From assembly GCA_002490465.1 (NCBI GenBank), contig DKUB01000075.1, positions 45,352 through 109,351 on the forward strand: a stretch of DNA of 64,000 bases. The letters are read 5' to 3'. Positions 25,262 to 34,556 of this stretch are shown piece by piece. Both the position numbers and the translations under genes were made by a program. Positions within the stretch are counted from its first letter, which is position 1; each line of letters begins with the position of its first letter. The stretch is from Lachnoclostridium sp. UBA7215. GTDB lineage: Bacteria; Bacillota; Clostridia; Lachnospirales; Lachnospiraceae. The notes under the pieces are model-generated. The model had not been told where the DNA came from. It made no database searches and saw nothing but the letters and a program-made list of their open reading frames with translations.

Positions 25262-27271
25262 ATGGGTAAAAAAAGGGTGAAAAAAATGATTGAAAACGGG
25301 AAGATGTCCGCGCTTTACCGGGTGCTTTTAGTGATCTGGGATATCTTCTGTATTAATGGATGCTCGTTTTTGGCACTTTTTATTCGTTATGAACTGAATG
25401 TAGAACGTTTTTTGAAAAGTGGGATTACGGATGATTATACAATTGGGTATGTGGCAACGATTCAGGAAATCATGATTTTTAATACAATTATTACCTTGAT
25501 TGTATTTGCTCTGTTTCGCTTATATAACAGTCTCTGGCGTTTTGCCGGGCTTGGAGAGGTTATTAACATTGCTTTAGCGAGTGGAGTTTCCGGTGTTCTT
25601 CATTTTTTGACAGTGTTTGGGACATATCATAGAATGCCGCGCTCCTATTTTGTGATTTATATTCTCCTCTTATTTATCACGACGCTGGCGGTTCGTTTTT
25701 CCTACCGTGTCGTGCGCCTGATTTATAAATCAAACAGCCATGGAAAAGGAATGCGTACAACGCTTATTATCGGCGCGGGAGAGGCGTGTAATATCGTAAT
25801 TCGGGAGCTGAAAATGAGCGATAACCTCGACAGCCGTATTTGTGGGATTATTGATGATAATAAATCAAAACACGGGACATATATCCAGGGCGTAAAGGTG
25901 ATTGGCGGCAGGGAGAGTATTGTGTCAGCGGCAGAGGAGCTGAATGTCAATGAAATTATTGTGGCAATGCCGAGTGCACCCAAGGGGGAAATCCGGGATA
26001 TTTTGGAAATCTGTCAGCAGACGGAGAGTGAGCTGAAAATCGTGCCGGGGGTTTATCAGTTTGTAAATGGAGAGGCAGAAATAGAAAAAATCCGTCCGGT
26101 AGAGATTGAGGATTTGCTGGGAAGAGAGCCGGTAGATATCAATCTGGATTCTGTCATCAATTATGTAAAGGGAAAAGTGGTGCTGGTGACCGGAGGGGGC
26201 GGTTCCATCGGAAGTGAGCTATGCCGTCAAATAGCAGCTAATCATCCTAAAATGCTGATTATATTTGATATTTATGAGAATAATGCCTATGATATCCAGC
26301 AGGAACTTTTGCGGGAGTTTCCGTCCCTGCATTTGGAAGTATTAATTGGTTCCGTGCGGAATACAAGCCGGATTGATTATGTATTTGCCACATTCCGGCC
26401 GGATATTGTATATCACGCGGCGGCACATAAACATGTGCCCCTTATGGAAGACAGCCCGAACGAGGCCATAAAAAATAATGTATTTGGCACATATAAAACG
26501 GCTTTGGCAGCGGATAAGTACGGAACAAAAAAGTTTGTACTGATTTCAACTGACAAGGCGGTAAATCCAACCAATATTATGGGGGCATCTAAGCGTGTCT
26601 GTGAAATGATTGTGCAGGAATTAAATAACCGCTCTTCTACGGACTTTGTGGCAGTCCGTTTTGGAAATGTGCTTGGGAGCAACGGCAGTGTGATACCACT
26701 GTTTAAAAAGCAGATTGCTTCAGGGGGGCCGGTGACAGTAACGGATAAAAATATTATCCGGTATTTTATGACGATACCAGAGGCGGTATCCCTTGTAATC
26801 CGGGCAGGAGCACTGGCAAAGGGCGGGGAGATTTTTGTATTGGATATGGGAGAACCGGTAAAAATAGACGATTTGGCAAGAAAGCTGATTCGTCTGTCCG
26901 GCTATGTTCCGGATCGGGATATTAAAGTGGAATATACCGGGCTGAGGCCGGGGGAGAAGCTGTATGAGGAGATGTTAATGGATGAGGAAGGGCTGAAGGA
27001 GACAGCACATTCCCTGATTCATATTGGACGTCCGCTGGTATTTGACGGGGAGGCATTTCTTGAAAAGCTGGATTCCCTTTATGATAAGGCGTATTCAGAG
27101 TCAGAAAACATGAAAGAACTTGTGGCAGATTTGGTCCCGACTTATAATATCCGGGAAGAAGACAGGGAGCGGGACCGCAAAATCATTGATGCAAGGTATC
27201 ATCGAATTTATGATAACGATGTTGAAAAATCAGAGATGATAAACTTTTCTTCCAGCCGCACAGGGCGGTAA
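25262..27271 (+). CDS. Membrane nucleotide-sugar 4,6-dehydratase (PglF/WbpM/CapD-like)
   Basis: This 669-residue protein has four N-terminal membrane helices (to about residue 145), a Rossmann-like linker region with IIGAGEACNIVIREL, and a C-terminal dehydratase domain starting at VVLVTGGGGSIGSELCRQIA (about residue 310). The catalytic-type region is STDKAVNPTNIMGASKR, with Met-Gly-Ala-Ser-Lys in place of a YxxxK motif as usual in this class. Members turn UDP-GlcNAc (or GalNAc) into a 4-keto-6-deoxy sugar, the substrate for a DegT aminotransferase such as the one at 3760. The start has AGGAGATGGG upstream. Its end overlaps the opposing gene by 64 bases. Confidence 0.9.
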   Translation: MGKKRVKKMIENGKMSALYRVLLVIWDIFCINGCSFLALFIRYELNVERFLKSGITDDYTIGYVATIQEIMIFNTIITLIVFALFRLYNSLWRFAGLGEVINIALASGVSGVLHFLTVFGTYHRMPRSYFVIYILLLFITTLAVRFSYRVVRLIYKSNSHGKGMRTTLIIGAGEACNIVIRELKMSDNLDSRICGIIDDNKSKHGTYIQGVKVIGGRESIVSAAEELNVNEIIVAMPSAPKGEIRDILEICQQTESELKIVPGVYQFVNGEAEIEKIRPVEIEDLLGREPVDINLDSVINYVKGKVVLVTGGGGSIGSELCRQIAANHPKMLIIFDIYENNAYDIQQELLREFPSLHLEVLIGSVRNTSRIDYVFATFRPDIVYHAAAHKHVPLMEDSPNEAIKNNVFGTYKTALAADKYGTKKFVLISTDKAVNPTNIMGASKRVCEMIVQELNNRSSTDFVAVRFGNVLGSNGSVIPLFKKQIASGGPVTVTDKNIIRYFMTIPEAVSLVIRAGALAKGGEIFVLDMGEPVKIDDLARKLIRLSGYVPDRDIKVEYTGLRPGEKLYEEMLMDEEGLKETAHSLIHIGRPLVFDGEAFLEKLDSLYDKAYSESENMKELVADLVPTYNIREEDRERDRKIIDARYHRIYDNDVEKSEMINFSSSRTGR

Positions 27272-28173
27272 GAGAGTTTTGCCTGCCGCAGGTTTTCCTG
27301 TCCTAAGTCATCCTCTCGGTTTACCAGAAGTGCGTCAGGAAATTCGTGAAGGATAAATTGCTGGTTGATATAATTATATAGTCCGCGGAAATTTACATCC
27401 GCTTTTTCTACATGAATGATTGCCATATGGGTGTCCGGACAGTAGGAGCCGATAGTGTATGCTCTTAACTCCCCATCAATGCGGACACCGCCCATTTTGC
27501 ACCGGATGGACTGGCAGTTTCCAAACAGGCGGTAAATTCCCTCTTCTTCATCGTCAATGCAGTTGTATTTGTCATAAATACGGCGTTCATCCAGCCATTT
27601 TTGATGAAATGCCTTGATTTCTTTTATATTTTTTATTCCCAGAGTTTCATAGGAAAAGCGCCCTTCGTATGTCTTTAAAAAACTGTTGACAAGATTTTTC
27701 TTTTTGTGCATGATTTTACCGCTGAGATTCCGCAATTTTTCCGCATCGTAGAGATAGTCAAAACTGTCCCGTTGCGGAGTAATTGTATATCCCCCCAGGC
27801 AGTTTTTCTCCGTGAGGATATCTATCATGCGGCTGTCGGCCAGAAAAATGCGTAATGGTTCGTGGAAGCAATCGATAGAGAAGCGTTCCATGCGTGAAAA
27901 TACTTCCGGTAAATCCGATTCACGGCACAGCGGCGCAAAAAAACCATGGCTTGATAAGCTATTGCCTGGTAGGCTATTGCTGCCATCCGTCAGGCGGATG
28001 ACAAGATACAGAGCTAAATCATCGGTCATATAGCGGGTGTGATAATAATTTTCCCATAAAAACTGATTAAGGAAATGTCCCTCACTCATGTATATTGGCC
28101 GCAGTTTTTCGTAAGCGGCAAATTCGTCCTGGACAAAGGGGGACACAGGTTTTAAGTCCATACAAGTCTCCAT
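27208..28173 (-). CDS. DUF2156 (phosphatidylglycerol lysyltransferase C-terminal-like) protein
   Basis: This 321-residue protein resembles the DUF2156 family, whose GNAT-like domains are found at the C-terminus of MprF and in free-standing clostridial proteins: SEGHFLNQFLWENYY, YLYDAEKLRNLSGKIMHKKKNLVNSF (here given only in part), the FHQKWLDERR region and a final NREDDLGQENLRQAKLSYRP. The reading frame could start as far up as 28302 inside typA; I choose 28173 because GGAGAA lies upstream and it avoids the overlap. Function in free-standing form is unknown; aminoacyl transfer is only a family-based idea. Confidence 0.75.
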   Translation of the reverse strand: METCMDLKPVSPFVQDEFAAYEKLRPIYMSEGHFLNQFLWENYYHTRYMTDDLALYLVIRLTDGSNSLPGNSLSSHGFFAPLCRESDLPEVFSRMERFSIDCFHEPLRIFLADSRMIDILTEKNCLGGYTITPQRDSFDYLYDAEKLRNLSGKIMHKKKNLVNSFLKTYEGRFSYETLGIKNIKEIKAFHQKWLDERRIYDKYNCIDDEEEGIYRLFGNCQSIRCKMGGVRIDGELRAYTIGSYCPDTHMAIIHVEKADVNFRGLYNYINQQFILHEFPDALLVNREDDLGQENLRQAKLSYRPVRLEEKFIISDFSTSLS

Positions 28174-28198
28174 ACCAAATCGTTCTCCATCTTTCATT

Positions 28199-30031
28199 TT
28201 ACTTTTTATTTCTGTTTGCCCGGTAGCGTTCTGTTCCATCCAGAATTTTTTTTCGGATACGCAGATTTTCCGGAGTAACCTCCAAAAGTTCATCTGTGTC
28301 AATATAATCCAGTGCCTGTTCTAAGCTGAGTTCTTTTTTTGGTGTGAGGCGGAGCGCCTCGTCTGCACCGGATGAGCGGGTATTTGTCAGATTTTTTTTC
28401 TTACACACATTTACCTCGATATCATCTGATTTGGCGTGTTCACCGACAATCATACCGCCATACACCTTTTCGCCGGGACCGACAAAAAGTGTGCCGCGCT
28501 CCTGGGCATTAAAGAGGCCATAAGTAATTGTTTCGCCAGTTTCATAGGCAATCAGGGCACCCTGTTTGCGGTATGGAATTTCTCCCTTATATGGTCCATA
28601 TCCGTCAAATTCTGTATTTATGACACCGTTTCCTTTTGTATCTGTCATGAATTCGCCGCGGTAGCCAATTAAGCCCCGGGCAGGGATGGAAAATTCAAGC
28701 CTCGTAGTACCGGCACTTAACGGCGCCATTCCCTGGAGTTCTCCCTTCCGCTGGCTCAGACGCTCAATTACTGTTCCTGTAAATTCATCCGGTACATCCA
28801 CAAGCACCCGCTCCATCGGTTCTGTTTTTCTTCCCTTCTCGTCCTCTTTGAAGAGCACTTCTGCTTTGCTGACAGCGAATTCATATCCTTCCCGCCGCAT
28901 ATTTTCAATCAGTACAGATAAGTGCAGTTCACCGCGGCCGGATACTTTGTAGGCCTCTGTTGACTCTGTGTCTTCCACGCGAAGGGACACGTCTGTATTC
29001 AGCATCCGGTACAGGCGTTCACGCAGATGGCGCGAGGTGACATATTTTCCTTCCTGTCCGGCAAATGGGCTGTCATTTACCATAAAGTGCATGGCAATCG
29101 TTGGCTCTGAAATCTTTTGGAAAGGAATTGCTCTTGGATTTTCCGGGCTGCATAAAGTATCCCCAATATGGATGTCTGAAATTCCTGAAATCGCTACAAT
29201 GGAGCCGATACCTGCCGATTCCACTTCCACACGATCCAGTCCCTCAAATTCATATAGTTTAGAGATCTTAACTTTTTCGCATTTTTCCGGGTCGTGATGA
29301 TTGACAATTACAGCCTCATCACCAACATGGATGATTCCGTTATCAACTTTTCCAATTCCGATGCGCCCCACATATTCATTGTAATCTATGGTGCTGATGA
29401 GAATTTGTGTATCGTCATCCGGATCACCCTCAGGGGCTGGTATATAATCTAAAATAGCGTCAAACAGCGGTTTCATATCTACGGCATTATCAGACATATT
29501 TGTTTTTGCCGTCCCTTCTTTTGCTGAGGCAAAAATAAAGGGGCAGTCAAGCTGTTCCTCCCTGGCGTCCAAATCAATAAAAAGCTCAAGGATTTCATCT
29601 ACAACCTCCTCCGGCCTTGCCTCCGGGCGGTCAATTTTGTTGACGCAGACAACAACAGGCAGCGACAGCTCCAGTGCCTTTTTTAATACGAATTTTGTCT
29701 GTGGCATGGCACCCTCGAAGGCATCTACCACAAGGATAACACCGTCAACCATTTTTAATACGCGTTCTACTTCACCGCCAAAATCGGCATGGCCGGGAGT
29801 ATCAATGATATTAATCTTTACATCTTTATATGTGATTGCCGTATTTTTCGATAATATGGTAATGCCCCGTTCTCGTTCAATATCGTCGGAGTCCATAACC
29901 CGTTCTTTTACTTCCTGCCCTTTGCGGAAAACGCCGCTCTGTTTTAAGAGTTCATCCACCAATGTAGTCTTTCCGTGGTCTACGTGGGCAATAATGGCAA
30001 TATTGCGTATATTTTCGCATTTTGTTTTCAT
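28199..30031 (-). CDS. typA: Translational GTPase TypA/BipA
   Basis: This 610-residue GTPase has the translation-factor pattern: G1 AHVDHGKTTLVDEL near residue 15, the switch RERGITILSKNT, DTPGHADFGGEVERVL, NKIDRPEARP, then EF-G-like domains and a BipA-specific C-terminus. BipA binds ribosomes and helps large-subunit assembly and stress or cold growth. GAGGTAG precedes the ATG. The length matches the family. It is the first gene of a minus-strand pair with the DUF2156 gene. Confidence 0.96.
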   Translation of the reverse strand: MKTKCENIRNIAIIAHVDHGKTTLVDELLKQSGVFRKGQEVKERVMDSDDIERERGITILSKNTAITYKDVKINIIDTPGHADFGGEVERVLKMVDGVILVVDAFEGAMPQTKFVLKKALELSLPVVVCVNKIDRPEARPEEVVDEILELFIDLDAREEQLDCPFIFASAKEGTAKTNMSDNAVDMKPLFDAILDYIPAPEGDPDDDTQILISTIDYNEYVGRIGIGKVDNGIIHVGDEAVIVNHHDPEKCEKVKISKLYEFEGLDRVEVESAGIGSIVAISGISDIHIGDTLCSPENPRAIPFQKISEPTIAMHFMVNDSPFAGQEGKYVTSRHLRERLYRMLNTDVSLRVEDTESTEAYKVSGRGELHLSVLIENMRREGYEFAVSKAEVLFKEDEKGRKTEPMERVLVDVPDEFTGTVIERLSQRKGELQGMAPLSAGTTRLEFSIPARGLIGYRGEFMTDTKGNGVINTEFDGYGPYKGEIPYRKQGALIAYETGETITYGLFNAQERGTLFVGPGEKVYGGMIVGEHAKSDDIEVNVCKKKNLTNTRSSGADEALRLTPKKELSLEQALDYIDTDELLEVTPENLRIRKKILDGTERYRANRNKK

Positions 30032-30140
30032 AGTTAAATTCTACCTCATTTCCATAAATTCAAAGTATAATGAAATTAGCACAAATCGGTATTATAGCAT
30101 AAAGACGGGAAACTGACAAGTTTTTGCCCAGAATTTATCA

Positions 30141-30169
30141 TTGCATTTTCTTGGGGATTCCGCTATAAT
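30141..30169 (+). promoter_or_regulatory. Promoter for the large Ig-like protein gene
   Basis: TTGCAT and a perfect TATAAT are separated by 17 bases, about 60 bases before the ATG. Confidence 0.55.
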
Positions 30170-30231
30170 TTATGTTATATAAGCCGATATATTAATATAG
30201 GCAAAACGTGTGCGATAAGTAAGGACATACG

Positions 30232-33200
30232 ATGAAATGTGTGTGTGAATGGGGGAAACTGTGCATTATGAGTATATCAAAGCAAACAAAAAATAAATCA
30301 AAAAGAAAAAGTTTACTCTATGCAATACTGTTTGTATTTGTATTTGTCATGGGGGCTTTCGGTTTTTTGGGTGATACCACATGGGCAGCACCAACACCGG
30401 CACCGGGAACAACACCAGCGCCGGGGCCAACCCTGATTATTAAGGACAATTATGAGAGAATATTGTCACCGGCGGTGACCCAGAGTATGGAGACAGGGCA
30501 GCTGATTCTGACGCTGGAAAATTCGGATGGTTCTAATGTTGACAGTTCTTATGAAATTAAATGGTCTGTTGTAGGTGCGCCTGCAGCTACTCCTAATGAG
30601 AATGCCTATGTGAAAATAGAGCCGACGGGGGCTCAGAATATTATGTGTATTGTTACCGCAAAATCTCCGGGAGATGTTTCCATTGCCCTTGTGGTAACAA
30701 AAGGCGGGAATACGGTGCTCAATACATTCTGTAATATCAGAGTGCAGTTTGCCATTGATTCATCTGATGTGGACCATTTTAAAAAAGCAAAGACAACAGA
30801 TCTGCTGCCATCTCTGTTTATGGAGCAGGATGATGCCCCGCTTAAGCTGGAGTCTATATTCAGTAAAAATGATACAAGTGCATCGAAAGATAACTGGAGA
30901 GCGAATACACAGTGGACTGTGGACAATGAAGAGGTAGCGAAGGTCAGCAGGTCAGGGGCCGCCGGTGGTGTGATTGAACCGGTTGCCGCCGGTAAGACGC
31001 AGGTACATGCCAGCTATCAGCCATCACCGGGGACAACGCTCACGGCAACAATGAATGTTTACGTTATACCGCGGGTATCGGCGGAGCAGTACGGTTCTAT
31101 GGCGAGTCCGCCTGCACAGGATTCCACTCTGTTTAAAACGGGTGATTATCAGAGGAATTTGAACAACGTAGCGCTAAATGACGGGCAGTATCTGTATACG
31201 AATACACTCTATACGAATCAGACGGAGCCGGTCCGCAGTAAGGTGGCCTGGACGATTACAAAGGATGACGGCAGGGGGAATCAGGTTAAGATAGCGGATT
31301 CCCTTGGCATGACGTCAGACCTGATAGAGCTCCGGCCTACAGGCAGTTATGGAAATGAGCTGGAGGTACGCGGTATTGCGGGAAAATACCAGATTAACTT
31401 CTATACAGCCGATACTTATGATGCCGAATTAGATGTCACTTCAGCCGTTTATAATAAAACAAAGGCTACGGTGACAGAAAACGGCCAGGACAGAATCATT
31501 GAAAGCGGTACGTTATCCTATAACCCTACCGTAGTAAATCTGACCATTAAGAGCGGCGTGGAAGACAAAGATGAGACATTGAGCATTGGGGACAGCTATA
31601 GCTTTGCAGAGGCATACCATATGACGCTGCAGGATTTTAAAGACTGTTTTAATATTGAATTCAGTATGGAAGACGGAGGAAACCACAACATATATAAAAC
31701 CTATGATAACTCGACAGCTGTATTAAAGGCACTGGCAGAGGGTGTTGTTGTTGCCAAGCTGACAGTTAAAAAGAGCAAGGAGGATTATATCCGGGAACTG
31801 CTTGGCGGGGATGTGCCGGATAAGAATATGGTAGATGGAAATATTGTATTTACGTCATATATCCGTATTCTTGACCGCATTATGTTAGACCGAAGCAGTC
31901 TGACGATTTCCGTTGGTCAGACCTATCAGTTGAGTGTTATTCTGAACGGGATTTATAATGGTACGATTGTATGGGAGTCTTCCGACCCCAGAAGTGTCTC
32001 GGTTGACGAGGGGTTGATTACGGGACTTCGTATTACGCAGAGTGATGTGACGATTACGGCGACTTTGGATGCCGGGGATGGTGTGTACCGCGTTGCGACC
32101 TGTGCCGTAAAGGTTGAGGCGGCGATTGATTCCTTTACGCTGAATCCTAGTGCGGACCAGACAATGCTCGTCGGAGATCATTTGGTGGTAAAGGCAAATA
32201 TCCGGCAGACAGTATCCGTTGCACCGTTAGACTGGATCAGCACAGATCCATCGGTATTTACTGTTGAGCCGTCTGCAGATGGTAAAAATGGTACGATTAC
32301 TGCCACTGGCGGTGGTCGTGCGGATTTGGTTGTATATAATACAGTAAATAAGCAAAATAAAGTGCTGCACATCACCGTCCGGGTTGCAATTGACAGCATT
32401 AAGTTTAAGAATGCGTCAGTATCTCTGTCTCAGTATACAAAGGGCTATAATATATATGAGGATGTAAGTTATACGCCGACAAATGCAACAGACACCGGAT
32501 TGACGTGGTCAAGTTCCAATACATCGGTACTTACTGTGAATAAGGACGGTTACATTTCGTTTGTGGGTCCCGGTACGGCACTCGTTACGGTGTATCCGAC
32601 GTTCAACCCATATAATGTCATGGCGTCCTGTATGGTAACTGTTATAGGTACGCCGACAAGTATGACACTCAGTAAATCCGAGGTAATCATGAATGTGGGA
32701 GAATCTTCTACAATTGATGTTGCCTTTTTGCCCGCCAATACAAAATCAAATCTGACCTGGCGGCCAAATGACAGAAGCATTGTCAATATTACTTATGATA
32801 GTAATAAACAGATTGCGACACTGACAGGTCTTGCCCCGGGAACAACAGATATTAATATCACTTCCTCGGAGGGAATTGTATCCAATGTAAAAGTGACGGT
32901 ACGTCAGCCGGCATCTTCCATTGCGTTTAAGGAGAAGAACGTAGTTCTTTTCTCCGGTCAGACCGTCACGGTTGAGCCTGTTCTGACACCGGCCAACTCC
33001 ACCGATACTCTTTTGTGGGAGAGTGATAACACAGCAGTGGCAACAGTGGATGAAAAAGGGCAGATTACCGGTATAGCGCCGGGGGATACTTATGTGTTTG
33101 TTACTGCATATAATGGTGCGTTACAGACTTGTTTTACCCGTATTGCCGTGACTGTGTACGATGCGATGCAGGGGATTGCCCTGCCGCAGCAGGAATATGC

Positions 33201-34458
33201 CATGAATGAAGGGGAATCCATCATTATTACGCCGGTTCTCGCACCGCAGACGGCACATAACCAGACAATAAACTGGACGCTTTCCAATACTACGGTGGCG
33301 ACTACCGCACCGGTCAGAGGAAGCGAGACAGAAATAGAAGTAACTGCGGTTGCCGGCGGTTCTGTTATGCTTACGGCAGAGACAGAAGAGGGCGGTTACA
33401 GAGCTTCCTGCCTGATTATTGTCGCCCCGCTGCCAACGGATACTCCGGAACCAAGCGTTGCGCCGGAACCGACCGCGACACCGATTAAAATTCCAACAAA
33501 AGTTACGGTGAAGCCGGCAACAAAATTTTTGAAGGTAGGAAAGACATTTTATGTGAGGGCGACAGTTACCGGTTCCACGAAAAATAAAAAGGTGAAGTGG
33601 ACTTCCAGTAAGAAGAAAGTCTGTACGGTAACCCAGTCCGGAAAGGTAAAGGGCAAAAAAATTGGTACTGCCTATATTAAAGCTACGGCGCGGGATGGAA
33701 GTGGGGCGAGCGCCCGCTGTAGGGTACGGGTTGTCCGTCCTATTACAAAACTGAGTATAAAGCCGAGTGAGGCAGATGTGTTAATTGGGGACATTCTCAA
33801 GCTTAAGACTGTTATTAAGCCGAAAAATGCTACCATTAAAAAGGTGAAGTGGTCAACAAAAGATGCCAATATCGCTACCGTTGACAGTTCCGGAAAAGTA
33901 ATTGGCGTTGCGGTAGGCCTGGTAGAAATTAAGGCAAAAGCACAGGATGGATCAGGAAAATCAGCAAGAGCTTATATTACTGTGAAAGAGGCGGTAGAGG
34001 CAACAGGAGTGACGGTTGAAAATTCCCAAATTACTCTGGCGAAAGGAAAAGCGGCTCAATCGGGTATTGTGGCAGCTCCGGCCAATACAACGTCAAAGAT
34101 CCGGTATTATTCGGACAACAAAAAGGTAGCTTCCGTAGACAGCCGTGGTAAGATTAAGACATACAAAGTCGGGCAGGCTACGATATATGGCGAGACAGAA
34201 AATGGTAAAAGAGGTTATTGTGATGTACTTGTAGTTGATTTGAACCGCAAAGGGCTTGTGATGCGGCAATATGATACAGAACAGCTCCGAGTGAATGAAA
34301 TTAATAATGGTGTTACCTGGTATTCCAAGGATATCAATATAGCGACTGTGGATAATACCGGTCTGGTAACGGGGCGTAAGAAGGGAACGACCATTGTCTA
34401 TGCCATTATTAATGGTGTAAAACTTGGCTGTAGAGTAAAAGTAAAGAAAATAAAATAA
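30232..34458 (+). CDS. Large secreted protein with many BIG2 Ig-like domains
   Basis: This 1408-residue protein has an N-terminal signal peptide (hydrophobic LLYAILFVFVFVMGAFGFLG, cleavage near TTWAAP) and a short Pro/Thr-rich linker. From about residue 550 there are roughly nine BIG2-type repeats, each with an ILxVGQT-like start, a W[ST]SS[DN]..VA.V core, a G.I.G turn and G...I.A. The last three (from about residue 1085) are lysine-rich. No LPXTG motif, S-layer homology repeats or C-terminal membrane anchor is seen, so wall contact may rest on charge. A second start at 30268 also has a ribosome-like site. Its ligand is unknown. Confidence 0.87.
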   Translation: MKCVCEWGKLCIMSISKQTKNKSKRKSLLYAILFVFVFVMGAFGFLGDTTWAAPTPAPGTTPAPGPTLIIKDNYERILSPAVTQSMETGQLILTLENSDGSNVDSSYEIKWSVVGAPAATPNENAYVKIEPTGAQNIMCIVTAKSPGDVSIALVVTKGGNTVLNTFCNIRVQFAIDSSDVDHFKKAKTTDLLPSLFMEQDDAPLKLESIFSKNDTSASKDNWRANTQWTVDNEEVAKVSRSGAAGGVIEPVAAGKTQVHASYQPSPGTTLTATMNVYVIPRVSAEQYGSMASPPAQDSTLFKTGDYQRNLNNVALNDGQYLYTNTLYTNQTEPVRSKVAWTITKDDGRGNQVKIADSLGMTSDLIELRPTGSYGNELEVRGIAGKYQINFYTADTYDAELDVTSAVYNKTKATVTENGQDRIIESGTLSYNPTVVNLTIKSGVEDKDETLSIGDSYSFAEAYHMTLQDFKDCFNIEFSMEDGGNHNIYKTYDNSTAVLKALAEGVVVAKLTVKKSKEDYIRELLGGDVPDKNMVDGNIVFTSYIRILDRIMLDRSSLTISVGQTYQLSVILNGIYNGTIVWESSDPRSVSVDEGLITGLRITQSDVTITATLDAGDGVYRVATCAVKVEAAIDSFTLNPSADQTMLVGDHLVVKANIRQTVSVAPLDWISTDPSVFTVEPSADGKNGTITATGGGRADLVVYNTVNKQNKVLHITVRVAIDSIKFKNASVSLSQYTKGYNIYEDVSYTPTNATDTGLTWSSSNTSVLTVNKDGYISFVGPGTALVTVYPTFNPYNVMASCMVTVIGTPTSMTLSKSEVIMNVGESSTIDVAFLPANTKSNLTWRPNDRSIVNITYDSNKQIATLTGLAPGTTDINITSSEGIVSNVKVTVRQPASSIAFKEKNVVLFSGQTVTVEPVLTPANSTDTLLWESDNTAVATVDEKGQITGIAPGDTYVFVTAYNGALQTCFTRIAVTVYDAMQGIALPQQEYAMNEGESIIITPVLAPQTAHNQTINWTLSNTTVATTAPVRGSETEIEVTAVAGGSVMLTAETEEGGYRASCLIIVAPLPTDTPEPSVAPEPTATPIKIPTKVTVKPATKFLKVGKTFYVRATVTGSTKNKKVKWTSSKKKVCTVTQSGKVKGKKIGTAYIKATARDGSGASARCRVRVVRPITKLSIKPSEADVLIGDILKLKTVIKPKNATIKKVKWSTKDANIATVDSSGKVIGVAVGLVEIKAKAQDGSGKSARAYITVKEAVEATGVTVENSQITLAKGKAAQSGIVAAPANTTSKIRYYSDNKKVASVDSRGKIKTYKVGQATIYGETENGKRGYCDVLVVDLNRKGLVMRQYDTEQLRVNEINNGVTWYSKDINIATVDNTGLVTGRKKGTTIVYAIINGVKLGCRVKVKKIK

Positions 34459-34497
34459 ATTAATTTAAGTAAACTAAGGGAAAGAAAGTAAAGTAAA

Positions 34498-34522
34498 CGA
34501 CGGTGCCAATCTGGCACCGTCG
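34498..34522 (+). terminator. Stem-loop terminator candidate between the Ig-like gene and recN
   Basis: An 11-bp perfect stem, CGACGGTGCCA with TGGCACCGTCG, has a 3-base loop. There is no long T-run after it, so termination is uncertain. It covers an in-frame upstream start of recN at 34503, which argues against that start. Confidence 0.55.
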
Positions 34523-34556
34523 CGTTATATACAGAAAAGAAAACAGGGGGGATTTT

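Noticed and set aside
30232..34458. DNA tandem repeats in the Ig-like gene
   Set aside because: The repeats are clear only in protein; their nucleotide sequences have diverged, so they are not a recent DNA repeat array.
34503..34556. Upstream GTG start for recN
   Set aside because: It lies inside an 11-bp stem-loop, lacks a ribosome site and adds residues not found in RecN proteins, whereas TTG 34557 fits both.
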